Source of the DNA: Burkholderiales bacterium
GTDB taxonomy: Bacteria > Pseudomonadota > Gammaproteobacteria > Burkholderiales > Burkholderiaceae_C
Direction of reading: 5' to 3'
Assembly: GCA_947464185.1 (NCBI GenBank)
Contig: CANHVY010000034.1
Span: 1 to 43,003 of the forward strand
Length of the DNA: 43,003 nucleotides
Part shown: positions 25,480 through 33,772 of the stretch, piece after piece
Layout of the letters: each line of letters begins with the position of its first letter
Numbering within the stretch: position 1 is the first letter of the stretch
Program-made: the position numbers and the translations under genes
Notes under the pieces: generated by a model
What the model saw: only the letters and a program-made list of their open reading frames with translations
Database searches by the model: none
Told to the model about the DNA's origin: nothing

Positions 25480-25950
25480 ATGACACAACCCCACCTTCAG
25501 CTGCAGCAACTGGGTATCGTGCTGCCCGCGGTGGCAGCGCCGGCTGCTGCCTATGTGCCCTGGGTGCGCAGCGGCGATCTGCTGTTCCTCTCGGGCCACC
25601 TGGCCAAGCGCGATGGCCAGGTCTGGGTGGGCCAGCTCGGAGCCACGCTGGACACCGCGCAGGGCCAGCAGGCGGCGCGAGCGGTCGCCATCGACCTGAT
25701 GGGCACGTTGGCCGCCGCGCTGGGGGGCAACCTGGGGCGGGTGCGCCGCATCGTCAAGCTGTTGAGCCTGGTCAACAGCACGGCCAGCTTCACGGAACAT
25801 CACCTGGTCACCAACGGCTGCTCCAGCCTGCTGGTAGAGGTCTTCGGCGCCGACATCGGCAGCCACGCCCGCAGCGCCTTCGGCGTGGCGCAGATTCCGC
25901 TGGGCGCCTGCGTGGAGATCGAGCTGATCGCCCAGGTCGATCCGGCCTGA
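25480..25950 (+). CDS. RidA/YjgF-family protein
   Basis: 156 residues from the ATG at 25480. The C-terminal block SHARSAFGVAQIPLGACVEIE is the hallmark of the YjgF-like (PF14588) branch of the RidA superfamily, with a conserved Arg (R131) where RidA binds the carboxylate of its imine substrate. RidA proteins hydrolyse reactive enamine/imine products of PLP enzymes. A PLP lyase-like enzyme is encoded in this operon and a KBL-type one nearby, so a detoxifying or imine-hydrolysing role fits. It is 28 bp upstream of the M55 peptidase gene. Confidence 0.88.
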   Translation: MTQPHLQLQQLGIVLPAVAAPAAAYVPWVRSGDLLFLSGHLAKRDGQVWVGQLGATLDTAQGQQAARAVAIDLMGTLAAALGGNLGRVRRIVKLLSLVNSTASFTEHHLVTNGCSSLLVEVFGADIGSHARSAFGVAQIPLGACVEIELIAQVDPA

Positions 25951-25978
25951 TCGGCCCTCATCGGCAGACGGAGTCCGC

Positions 25979-26809
25979 ATGAAGAAGCTGTTCATCAGCG
26001 CTGACATCGAGGGCGTGGCCTGCATCAGCGCGCCCGTGGAGGTGGACAAGGCCCACCCGGCCGAATACGCGCCGTTCCAGCGGCAGATGACGGCCGAGGT
26101 GGCTGCGGCCTGCGCCGGCGCCTGGGCGGCCGGAGTCGAGTCCATCGTGATCAAGGACGCCCACTGGACGGCCCGCAACATCGACCCGCACCAGCTCGCC
26201 GTACCGGCCGGGAAGGAACTGCAGCTCATCCGAGGCTGGAGCGGCCATCCCTTTGCCATGGTGCAGGGCCTGGACGAGAGCTTCGACGCCGTGGCCTTCA
26301 TCGGCTTCCACGCGGCTGGCGGCTGTGGCGGCAACCCGCTGGCACACACGATCTCCAGCCGTGCCTTCGCTCGCGTGGAGCTCAACGGCCACACGGCTTC
26401 GGAGTGCTTGATCTATGCCTATGCCGCCGCCAGCGTGGGCGTGCCGCTGGTGTTCCTGTCGGGCGATCAGCAACTGTGCGACGAGGCCTCGGGCCTGATC
26501 GACGGGCTGCATACGGTGGCCACGCTGCAAGGCTTCGGCGCTTCGGTGCAGTCCATCCTTCCCGCCGAGGCCGTCAAGCGAATCCAGAGCGGTGTGCAGG
26601 CGGCGGTGGAGAGTGCAGCCCGTGGCCCAGACGTGGTGCCGCTGGCTCTGCCCGAGGCCTTTACCTTCAAGCTCTGCTTCAACAAGGCGAGCGACGCCTA
26701 TGCGAAATCGTTCTTTCCGCATGTACGGCAGGTGTCCCACACCGAACTCGTGCTGGAAACGCAGCGCTACTTCGACGTGCTCACATTCCTGTGGTTCGCG
26801 GCGCAGTGA
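25979..26809 (+). CDS. M55-family D-aminopeptidase (DppA-like)
   Basis: 276 residues. SADIEGVA (D9, E11), DAHW (H62), GFHA (H111) and NGHTASE (E142) match the zinc ligands known from the DppA structure in order and spacing. The family removes D-amino acids (D-Ala, Gly) from peptide N-termini. GGAG lies upstream of the start. It is the last gene of the plus-strand run and converges on the arginase gene. A D-residue peptidase also fits the peptide-catabolic block to its right, so it may serve both. Confidence 0.92.
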   Translation: MKKLFISADIEGVACISAPVEVDKAHPAEYAPFQRQMTAEVAAACAGAWAAGVESIVIKDAHWTARNIDPHQLAVPAGKELQLIRGWSGHPFAMVQGLDESFDAVAFIGFHAAGGCGGNPLAHTISSRAFARVELNGHTASECLIYAYAAASVGVPLVFLSGDQQLCDEASGLIDGLHTVATLQGFGASVQSILPAEAVKRIQSGVQAAVESAARGPDVVPLALPEAFTFKLCFNKASDAYAKSFFPHVRQVSHTELVLETQRYFDVLTFLWFAAQ

Positions 26810-27027
26810 CATGGGCATGGGCGCCCGCGAATACTCAGTTGCCGGACTTGGCCGCTGCAAGCAGTGACGGCTTTCGGTTCTCGAATCTGAGGATCTGAAC
26901 GACTGCAGAGGGTCGCAAGTGGGTCTTCGACCCTTACTTGGGAACGACCGCATCGATGCATAGTGCTGACAACCAGCAGCTGGGCGGTGGAAACGAATCG
27001 GAATCGATGGTGTGTCTGGATAAACCC
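26810..27027. other. Convergent non-coding stretch with imperfect hairpin
   Basis: This is part of the 322-bp gap between the M55 and arginase genes. It contains an inverted repeat at 26916-26940 (CAAGT-GGGTC, loop TTC, GACCC, 2-base bulge, ACTTG). Its position between convergent genes would suit a bidirectional terminator, but no T-run follows on either strand. I see no convincing gene in the remainder. Confidence 0.35.
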
Positions 27028-27145
27028 TGATCCTGCGAAGCTCTTCCAGGGAATCGACACCCACGGACTCCAGCCGTTTCAGACTCAGCACTCCCAGCCT
27101 TGGCTGAGCCAGCAGCCGCTGCCGGTCGGACTCAGGCCACGTCAT
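27028..27145 (-). pseudogene. Helix-hairpin-helix-like N-terminal remnant after arginase
   Basis: An ATG (27145) overlaps the last codons of arginase on the same strand and encodes about 39 plausible residues: SDRQRLLAQPRLGVLSLKRL and then VGVDSLEELRRI. The pattern (Pro-x-hydrophobic-Gly, then Leu-x-x-hydrophobic-Gly-hydrophobic-x-Ser-Leu-x-x-Leu) resembles a helix-hairpin-helix DNA-binding motif. After that the frame loses any domain character and runs antisense through the M55 gene. It looks like the start of a small gene whose 3' part has been lost. The assignment rests on pattern recognition only. Confidence 0.35.
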
Positions 27146-28055
27146 GGTTGCGCATGAGCGTGCTCTTGCCGAAGAGACTCTCGATCAGGTCCACGGCAAG
27201 CACCGCCGTCCGATTTCTGACATCGAGTGCCGGATTCAGTTCCATCACGTCGAGGCTACCGAGCCGGCCCGAGTCGTAGATCATCTCCATGCACAGCTGT
27301 GCTTCTCGGTATGTGGGGCCTCCGGGAACCAGTGTGCCAACACCCGGTGCGATCGTCGGATCCAGGAAATCGACGTCGAAACTGACGTGCAGGTGGGTGT
27401 TGGCATCCATGGTCGCCAGCGCCAGTTCCATCGTGTGGCGCATGCCCATTTCGTCGATGTAGCGCATGTCGAATACCTCGACGCCCATCGCGTGCACGAA
27501 GCGCTTTTCGCCAGGGTCGACACTGCGAATGCCGATCTGGCGCATCACCTTGGGTGAGATCGCTGGCGCCAGACCACCTATCTCAATCAGTTCTCGTGGA
27601 CCGTGTCCACAAAGGCACGCGACAGGCATGCCGTGTAGATTGCCGCTAGGGGTCAGTGCGCTCGTGTTGAAGTCGGCATGTGCATCCAGCCACAGAACCC
27701 GCAGCCGCTTGTTCGACGCGCGGCAATGCTGCGCGACAGCGCTGATGCTTCCAATGGACAGGCAGTGATCTCCACCCAGCAGGATGGGCAACGCGCCGTT
27801 CGCCAGCTCGGAAGCGACTGTGAGGTGAACCGCCTGAACCCAGGCAATGACCTCGGCGAGGTGTCTGTACCCGCCCCTCGGCGGCTGGCATGGATTGGGC
27901 GGGCCCTGGAGGTTTCCACGGTCAAGCACGTGCACGCCGTGCGACTCGAGTGCCATCTGAAGGCCAGCGACGCGCAGTGCCTCCGGCCCCATGCTGGATC
28001 CGCGTGTGCCCGCCCCGATGTCGGTTGGTGCGCCGATCAGGCTGACAGACCTCAT
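27132..28055 (-). CDS. rocF: Arginase
   Basis: The start at 28055 (MRSVSLIGAPTDIGAG) is preferred to an upstream in-frame one at 28145 because it is the family N-terminus and lies 4 bp after the ornithine cyclodeaminase stop; 307 residues. Manganese ligands are all present: GGDHCLS (H97), DAHAD (D124, H126, D128) and SFDVDFLDP (D227, D229). It hydrolyses arginine to ornithine and urea. It is last of a seven-gene minus-strand operon and pairs with the preceding gene to give arginine to ornithine to proline. Confidence 0.95.
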   Translation of the reverse strand: MRSVSLIGAPTDIGAGTRGSSMGPEALRVAGLQMALESHGVHVLDRGNLQGPPNPCQPPRGGYRHLAEVIAWVQAVHLTVASELANGALPILLGGDHCLSIGSISAVAQHCRASNKRLRVLWLDAHADFNTSALTPSGNLHGMPVACLCGHGPRELIEIGGLAPAISPKVMRQIGIRSVDPGEKRFVHAMGVEVFDMRYIDEMGMRHTMELALATMDANTHLHVSFDVDFLDPTIAPGVGTLVPGGPTYREAQLCMEMIYDSGRLGSLDVMELNPALDVRNRTAVLAVDLIESLFGKSTLMRNHDVA

Positions 28056-28059
28056 GAGA

Positions 28060-29121
28060 TCAAGCCGCGCGGCGCAGTCGGCGGCGACCGCGCATGGCGC
28101 CGCCCCACAGATCCTTCGGGTCGTCCAGCTCGGGGACGAGGTCAATCCGCCTGCGCAGGTCTGGATGCTCCTTTAACAGTTCGTGCAGGAGGCACAGCGT
28201 CGAGAAGTCCTCCAGGGCAAAGCCCACTGAATCGAATAGCGTGACGTCGGACTCTCTCAAACGACCTGGCGCCTGACCCCGGACGATGTCCGCAAACTCA
28301 GTCACGGGGTAGTCGGGGCCCATCTGCTGGACTTCGCCTTCGATGCGCGACTGCGGTTCGAACTCCACGATCACACGCAGATCAGGCCGTCGCATGATGT
28401 CTGGGTGGAGTTCGGTCTTTCCAGGGCAGTCGCCGCCGACGGCGTTCAGGTGCATTCCCGGTCGCACGAGTGCCGATGTGAGGACGACTGCGCGACGCTT
28501 GTCAGCGGTCACTGTGGTGACGATGTCCGCGCCGCTGCAGGCTTCAGCCACCGAGCCGCTGACGACGAGGGTGGCCACGGAGGTCTCGTCAATCGCCGAC
28601 AGGTTCGTCCGCAGCTTTGATGTGGCAGCCGGATCGGTGTCGAACAGCCGCAGCTCTCTCACCCCGAGCATGTGGCAGAACGCGACAGCCTGGAACTCGC
28701 TCTGCGCACCATTGCCGATCAGTGCCATAGCGGTCGGGTTGGGTCGCGCAAGCCATCGTGCCGCCAGCGCAGACATGGCCGCGGTGCGCAGTGCGGTCGA
28801 TAACGTCAGTTCCGAGAGCATGAGCGGGTAGCCGGTCCCCACGTCAGCCAGCACGCCGAACGCAGTGACCGTCAGCAGACCGGCATCCGTGTTGCGGGGA
28901 TGGCCGTTGACATACTTGAAGGAGTACAGGTGTCCGTCGCTTGTCGGCATCAGTTCGATGACGCCATCTGCCGAGTGACTGGCCAACCGTGCGCTCTTCT
29001 CGAACGAGCCCCATCGCCGGTAGTCGTACTCGATCCTCTTGGCCAGCCGGCCAATGAACTCGCCCACCCCCACGCGCTGGAGCAGGCGCTGCATGTCGGT
29101 GACGCCGATGTAGTCAACCAT
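28060..29121 (-). CDS. ocd: Ornithine cyclodeaminase
   Basis: 353 residues of the OCD/mu-crystallin family. YSFKYVNGHP carries the substrate lysine (K69), GNGAQSEF (136-143) binds NAD, and NAVGGDCPGKTEL carries the catalytic Asp (D231). It converts ornithine directly to proline and ammonia using bound NAD+. It is directly followed (4-bp gap) by arginase, an established catabolic pairing. No strong Shine-Dalgarno is visible before the ATG at 29121; the 73-bp gap to the upstream M81 gene is the largest in the operon. Confidence 0.95.
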   Translation of the reverse strand: MVDYIGVTDMQRLLQRVGVGEFIGRLAKRIEYDYRRWGSFEKSARLASHSADGVIELMPTSDGHLYSFKYVNGHPRNTDAGLLTVTAFGVLADVGTGYPLMLSELTLSTALRTAAMSALAARWLARPNPTAMALIGNGAQSEFQAVAFCHMLGVRELRLFDTDPAATSKLRTNLSAIDETSVATLVVSGSVAEACSGADIVTTVTADKRRAVVLTSALVRPGMHLNAVGGDCPGKTELHPDIMRRPDLRVIVEFEPQSRIEGEVQQMGPDYPVTEFADIVRGQAPGRLRESDVTLFDSVGFALEDFSTLCLLHELLKEHPDLRRRIDLVPELDDPKDLWGGAMRGRRRLRRAA

Positions 29122-29194
29122 GTAGAGTTACTTGAACATCCTCGGTAGGGTGCCGTTTGCCGCTAGTCCCTGGGTCCGGGATGCGCGCATCTAC

Positions 29195-30643
29195 TCAAGA
29201 CCAGGGGTCATCGTCCCAGGGCCACAACGGCCGCTGCAGGCGCTTGAACGGCAGCTGGGTCACATCGGCCACGCACACGCCGGGCGAATCCAGCGTGAGG
29301 CTGTGTGGCGTGATGGCCTCGAAGTGCGCCTTGAAGTGCTGCGCTGACTTGACCAGGATGACACGCTGGCGCCGAAGATCAATGCCCAGGTCGCCAAAAA
29401 TGGAAGGACCATAGGTCTGCCACCGGTTCTCGGCCAGCAGCAACTCACCCTGCGCAAAGCGCAGGGCCACCGCGCGCCCCATGGGCACCACCGTGTCGCC
29501 GCCGAGAACGATCTTGGCGGCTGGATCGATCGCCGTGACCGTCACGTCCAGGTCCAATGGCGGTCCCGAAAGCGGACACGCCTTGCCGCCGATGCGCATC
29601 GTCAGACGGGCACCCAGGCCCGCGTCGATGGCGCATCGCACCGCCAGTGGATCGATGAACACGCCCGCGGCGATGCGGTCGATGCCCGCGTCGATCAGGG
29701 CCTTCAAGACATAGGTAGCGTCGCCGGGCGACCCGCCACCGGGGTTGTCGGCCATCTCGGCCAGGACCAAGGGACCATGGGTTGCATCATCCCAAGTCCT
29801 TGCCGTCGCCACCGCTTCGTCCATGGGGTGGACCGCATCGGCGCACTGCCCGCGCAGTTCGAACAGTTCTTGGCCCAGGCGCTCGGCGAGTTCGGCGCCG
29901 CGAGGCGCGTTGTCGTCGGTGATGACAATCACCTGGGTGCCGAGCAGTGGGATATCGGCGCGCCGAAAGCCATGCACGATGCTGATCGAGAGTACGCCGT
30001 CGCGTCCTTCCAGGCTGCGCATGCGCGCCACGAAGCTCTTCATCGGCTCGCGCTGCGTCTGGAACACATCGGCCATACGGCAATTGAAGACTGAAGTCAC
30101 CGGTCGCACTTCTTGCCGCGCGGTACGCAGCAGCAGGTCGATCAACTCGCGTCCGCGCGCACGAATGTCGATGTGCGGGTTCTCGCGGTAGCACATCAAT
30201 ACCGCGTTGTCGTACATGGCTGGCGAGAGGTGCGAATGTGGGTCGAGTTCGGAGCCAATCACCACGCCGGGCCCAACAATGGCGCGCACGCGGGCGATGA
30301 GATCGCCTTCGCAGTCGTCGTAACCCTGAGCGACCATGCCGCCGTGCAGGTTGAGCGCCACGATGTCCACAGGCCCGGCGGCGCGCAGGCGATCGAGCAA
30401 CTCGTCGCGCAGCGCTTCGTAGGCGTCGCGGCGAACTGCTGCGCCAGGGTGGGCCTCACAGTACAGCCCCCCCACCACGTCCAGTCCGAGCTCGCGGGCG
30501 TAGATCGCCATGTCGCTGCCGCGCACCGGGTCGCACACCTCGTCGCCACGCAGGATGCCGCCTTCCGTGAAGTTCTCCAGGCCGACCGGGATGGGTGAAA
30601 ACGTGTTCGTCTCAGTGTTGATGCCGCCGAAGAAGAGTCGCAT
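29195..30643 (-). CDS. M81-family metallopeptidase (MlrC-like), copy 1
   Basis: 482 residues; AAGGAG 5 bases upstream of the ATG. The N-terminal DUF1485/MlrC domain shows INTETNTFSP (E11), NLHGGMV (H100), SELDPHSHL (D134, H136) and ENPHID (H157). These are the zinc and catalytic positions described for MlrC, the Sphingomonas enzyme that cleaves linearised microcystin and its tetrapeptide. The C-terminal domain (ADNPGGGSPGD, then VLVKSAQHF-like VILVKSAQHF) is also typical. No signal peptide is seen, so it acts in the cytoplasm on imported peptides. Copy 2 is on the opposite strand at 37737. True substrates of most M81 proteins are unknown. Confidence 0.92.
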   Translation of the reverse strand: MRLFFGGINTETNTFSPIPVGLENFTEGGILRGDEVCDPVRGSDMAIYARELGLDVVGGLYCEAHPGAAVRRDAYEALRDELLDRLRAAGPVDIVALNLHGGMVAQGYDDCEGDLIARVRAIVGPGVVIGSELDPHSHLSPAMYDNAVLMCYRENPHIDIRARGRELIDLLLRTARQEVRPVTSVFNCRMADVFQTQREPMKSFVARMRSLEGRDGVLSISIVHGFRRADIPLLGTQVIVITDDNAPRGAELAERLGQELFELRGQCADAVHPMDEAVATARTWDDATHGPLVLAEMADNPGGGSPGDATYVLKALIDAGIDRIAAGVFIDPLAVRCAIDAGLGARLTMRIGGKACPLSGPPLDLDVTVTAIDPAAKIVLGGDTVVPMGRAVALRFAQGELLLAENRWQTYGPSIFGDLGIDLRRQRVILVKSAQHFKAHFEAITPHSLTLDSPGVCVADVTQLPFKRLQRPLWPWDDDPWS

Positions 30644-30666
30644 GGTGCTCCTTGGACTTGACTACA

Positions 30667-31764
30667 TCAGTCCGCAAGGCTCAGCCAGTCGCGCAGGACC
30701 GCAGCACGGTCCGCGCCGGGGGGGCGCGGCGCTTGCCCAGTGGATCCGGGTGTTCGCGAGAACTGCGGGACCGGTCCCGGCTGCGGCACGCCAAAGGCGC
30801 TGATCATCGCGCCGCGGGCCACGTTGTGCGGATGGGTTGCCACTTCGTCGAGGTCGAGAACGGGACTGACGCAAGCGTCACTACCCTCGAAGTGCTCACA
30901 CCAGGCTTGGCGGTCCCGCGAGCGAAACACGGCTGCCAGCCGCGCCTTCTGCGCGGGCCACAGCGCCGGGTCGTTCTGGGTGTCGAACAAGGAGTCGTGG
31001 AGCAGACCGAGCCGCTCACGCAAGGCCCGATAGAAGGGCGGCTCGATCGCACCCACGGCCAGCCAGCGCCCGTCAGCGCACTCATAGCAGCCGTAGTAGT
31101 GCGCGCCGCCGTCCAGCCAATTGGTTCCGCGAGGGCCGTTCCATCTGTCCTGCGAGCGCATCCATTGGAAGATGCCCATGAGGGCGATGCTGCCGTCAGC
31201 CATGGAAGCATCCACAACCTGGCCGCGGCCAGAACGTTTGGCTTCATGCAGCGCAGCCAAGACACCGAACAGCAGCAGCATGGCGCCGCCGCCAAAGTCA
31301 CCCACCAAGTTCAGTGGAGGTACAGGCGGGCCGCCTGCTGGCCCGATGCTGGCCAGTGCACCGGACAGCGCGATGTAGTTGATGTCGTGCCCCGGCGCTG
31401 AGGCCAACGGCCCGGCCTGGCCCCACCCGGTCATCCGGCCGATGACGAGTTTCGGATTGCGCTCCAGCAGCACGGTTGGACCCATGCCCAGCCGTTCGAT
31501 CACACCCGGCCTGAAGCCCTCGACGAAGAGATCTGCCTTTGCGGCCAGTGCCAGCACCGTCTGCACATCAGCAGGCAGTTTGAGGTCGAGGGCGACCGAG
31601 CGACGGCCGCGCGCCAGGATGTCGGTCGGGTCATGCAGCGCGTTTGGCCGGTCCACCCGCACAACGTCTGCTCCGGCATCCGCCAGCAGAGCGCAAGCGA
31701 AAGGTGCGGGCCCGAGACCTGCCAACTCCAGCACGCGCAGGCCGGCCAGAGGGCCGTAGGTCAT
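30667..31764 (-). CDS. Alpha-methylacyl-CoA racemase (class III CoA-transferase family)
   Basis: 365 residues from the ATG at 31764; the open frame extends further upstream into the thiolase gene and is not coding there. CaiB/BaiF-fold protein. GHDINY gives H126, VGDFGGG gives D156, and E241 follows GAI. These match in number the catalytic His, Asp and Glu I recall for the mycobacterial racemase MCR, and R52 is also present. This supports racemisation of 2-methylacyl-CoA rather than CoA transfer. The role is to make the S-epimer needed for beta-oxidation of alpha-methyl-branched acids. The gene starts 10 bp after the SCP2-type thiolase gene. Confidence 0.88.
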   Translation of the reverse strand: MTYGPLAGLRVLELAGLGPAPFACALLADAGADVVRVDRPNALHDPTDILARGRRSVALDLKLPADVQTVLALAAKADLFVEGFRPGVIERLGMGPTVLLERNPKLVIGRMTGWGQAGPLASAPGHDINYIALSGALASIGPAGGPPVPPLNLVGDFGGGAMLLLFGVLAALHEAKRSGRGQVVDASMADGSIALMGIFQWMRSQDRWNGPRGTNWLDGGAHYYGCYECADGRWLAVGAIEPPFYRALRERLGLLHDSLFDTQNDPALWPAQKARLAAVFRSRDRQAWCEHFEGSDACVSPVLDLDEVATHPHNVARGAMISAFGVPQPGPVPQFSRTPGSTGQAPRPPGADRAAVLRDWLSLAD

Positions 31765-31774
31765 GGCACGGGGT

Positions 31775-32974
31775 TCACGCTGCCTTGCGGTACATGGTGA
31801 CCACGCAGGCGCCGCCCAGGCCCAGGTTGTGCTGGAGCGCGATGCGTGCGCCTTCCACCTGGCGCGCTTCTGCTTGGCCGCGCAGTTGCCAGGTGAGTTC
31901 AGCACATTGCGCCAGGCCGGTCGCGCCGAGCGGGTGTCCCTTGGACAGCAGTCCGCCCGAAGGGTTGGTGACGACGCGACCACCGTAGGTGTTGTCGCCA
32001 TCCATGATGAACTTCTCGCCGCCGCCTTCAGGAGCCAGGCCCAGGGCTTCATAGGTCAGGAGTTCGTTGGTGGTGAAGCAGTCGTGCAACTCGCACACGT
32101 CGACTTCTTCCGGTCCGATACCCGCTTGTTCATAAGCCAGGGTGGCTGCGTTACGCGCCATCTCAAAGCCGACCACGCGCATCATGCTGTGGCCCTGAAT
32201 GGACTCCAGTGGGTCGGTGGTCATGGCCTGGGCCACGATCTCCACCGCACGGCTGCTCAGGCCCTTGCGCCGGGCATAGGCCTCGGAAACGATCACCGCA
32301 GCGGCCGCGCCGCACGTGGGCGGACAGCATTGGTAACGCGTGAGCGGACCATAGATCTGCTTGGAAGCCATCACCTCTTCAAGCGTGAGCTTGTCGCGGA
32401 AGATGGCATGCGGGTTGCGTGACGCGTGATCGCGCGCCTTCACCGAAATCCTGCCGAAGGCTTCGTTGCTGGTGCCGAACTTGCGCTGATGCTCCTGTCC
32501 CGCGCTGCCAAAGAGCAGCGCAGCCATGGGCACCTGGTCGTTCCATTCGATGGTCTCGTGGGCGTGGGCGAGTTGCTGCCCCATGATGCTCGGCCGGTCG
32601 GTGGCCGTGACCCCGAGAGCACCGGGATTCATCTGCTCGAAGCCCAGGGCCAGGGCGACGTCGCACACGCCGTGCGCCACCGCCTGGCGCGCCAGGAAGA
32701 GGGCCGTCGAACCCGTCGCGCAGGCGTTGTTGACGTTGACGATGGGGATGCCCGTCAGCCCCACTTTGTACAACGCCTGCTGGCCGCTGGTGGAGTCGCC
32801 GTAGACAAAGCCCGCGTAGGCCTGCTGCACATCGGTGTAGTGCAAGCCGGCGTCCTTCAGTGCCAGGCGGGCGGCGTCTGCGCCCATGCTGTCGTAGGGC
32901 TCGCTGGCGCCAGGTTTCCTGAAAGGCACCATGCCGACACCGGCGACCCAGGCTGCAGTGTTTGCCTTCATCAT
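31775..32974 (-). CDS. SCP2/SCPx-type thiolase family protein
   Basis: 399 residues from the ATG at 32974, which has GGAG 7 bases upstream; an in-frame TTG at 32980 is less likely. Catalytic positions: NNACATGS (C85), HDCFTTNE (H297), KGHPLGATG (H347) and LGGAC (C390). HDCF rather than the usual NEAF is the mark of SCPx-type thiolases, which cleave branched 3-ketoacyl-CoAs. It may alternatively be an inactive-type lipid-transfer partner protein, but the active residues are intact. Its position next to the racemase gene supports side-chain beta-oxidation of a 2-methyl-branched acyl-CoA. Confidence 0.9.
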   Translation of the reverse strand: MMKANTAAWVAGVGMVPFRKPGASEPYDSMGADAARLALKDAGLHYTDVQQAYAGFVYGDSTSGQQALYKVGLTGIPIVNVNNACATGSTALFLARQAVAHGVCDVALALGFEQMNPGALGVTATDRPSIMGQQLAHAHETIEWNDQVPMAALLFGSAGQEHQRKFGTSNEAFGRISVKARDHASRNPHAIFRDKLTLEEVMASKQIYGPLTRYQCCPPTCGAAAAVIVSEAYARRKGLSSRAVEIVAQAMTTDPLESIQGHSMMRVVGFEMARNAATLAYEQAGIGPEEVDVCELHDCFTTNELLTYEALGLAPEGGGEKFIMDGDNTYGGRVVTNPSGGLLSKGHPLGATGLAQCAELTWQLRGQAEARQVEGARIALQHNLGLGGACVVTMYRKAA

Positions 32975-32992
32975 CTTCAATCTCCAACGTGA

Positions 32993-33772
32993 TCAAGTAA
33001 GGGACTCAACGGCAGGCGTGGCCTGGCCCGACAGCGCGCTTCGCATCAACTCTTGCGAGTAGATGTGCCGGGGTGCTTCCAGCACCTCGGCCGCGGCGCC
33101 TTGCTCGACGATCTGGCCGCGGAACATGACGGCCACATCGTCTGCCACATGCCGAATCACAGCCATGTCGTGGCTGATGAACAGGTAGCCAAGACGGTGC
33201 TCTCTCTGCAGGTCCATCAGCAGATTCAGGATCTGCGCCTGCACCGACAGATCCAGTGCCGAGGTCGGTTCATCCAGCACGAGCAACTGCGGGCTGGCGG
33301 CCAGGGCGCGGGCGATGGCGATTCGCTGACGCTGTCCACCCGAGAGTTCGTGCGGAAGGCTACCCAGCGCATCTCTCGGCAAGCCCACCTGGTCGGCCAT
33401 GCTCTCGGCCACCCCAGCGCTGGGCCGGCCAGCGATCACCAGGGGCTCTGTGATCAGATCGCGCGTTCGCATGCGGGGATCGAGCGAGCTCTGCGGGTCC
33501 TGGAACACGATCTGCATGCCAATCTGCGCCTGCAGACGTTGCCTGGGTGTCATGCGCGTGATGTCCCGCCCCAGGAAGTGCAGCGACCCCATGCTCACCG
33601 GCACCAACCCCATCACGGCCTTGGCCAGCGTGCTCTTGCCGCAACCGGACTCGCCCACGATGCCGAGCGTGCGACCCGGTTCGATCGACAGTGTCACGTC
33701 GCCAACGGCGGGCGAGCGGCGCGAGGCGTAGCGCACTGAGACCTTGTCCAGCGCCAGCAGCTGAGCCGTCAC
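32993..33772 (-). CDS. Oligopeptide/dipeptide ABC transporter ATPase (DppF/OppF-like)
   Basis: The GTG start at 33772 overlaps the stop of the preceding ATPase gene (GTGA); 259 residues. Walker A GESGCGKST (40-48), IVFQDPQSSLDPR, signature LSGGQRQR and Walker B LLVLDEPTSALD are all intact. At 259 residues it is shorter than typical DppF (about 330) and lacks the C-terminal oligopeptide-type extension with its cysteines. It partners the ATPase at 33769-34746; no permease genes for the system are in the window. Confidence 0.92.
   Translation of the reverse strand: MTAQLLALDKVSVRYASRRSPAVGDVTLSIEPGRTLGIVGESGCGKSTLAKAVMGLVPVSMGSLHFLGRDITRMTPRQRLQAQIGMQIVFQDPQSSLDPRMRTRDLITEPLVIAGRPSAGVAESMADQVGLPRDALGSLPHELSGGQRQRIAIARALAASPQLLVLDEPTSALDLSVQAQILNLLMDLQREHRLGYLFISHDMAVIRHVADDVAVMFRGQIVEQGAAAEVLEAPRHIYSQELMRSALSGQATPAVESLT

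Noticed and set aside
26916..26940. Hairpin between convergent genes as a rho-independent terminator
   Set aside because: The stem is bulged and there is no T-run on either side; it is recorded only as an inverted repeat.
30654..30674. TTGACT...AGTC inverted repeat near the racemase stop
   Set aside because: The spacer is 5 bp instead of 3, one arm is incomplete and it lies at a gene end, so it is probably chance.
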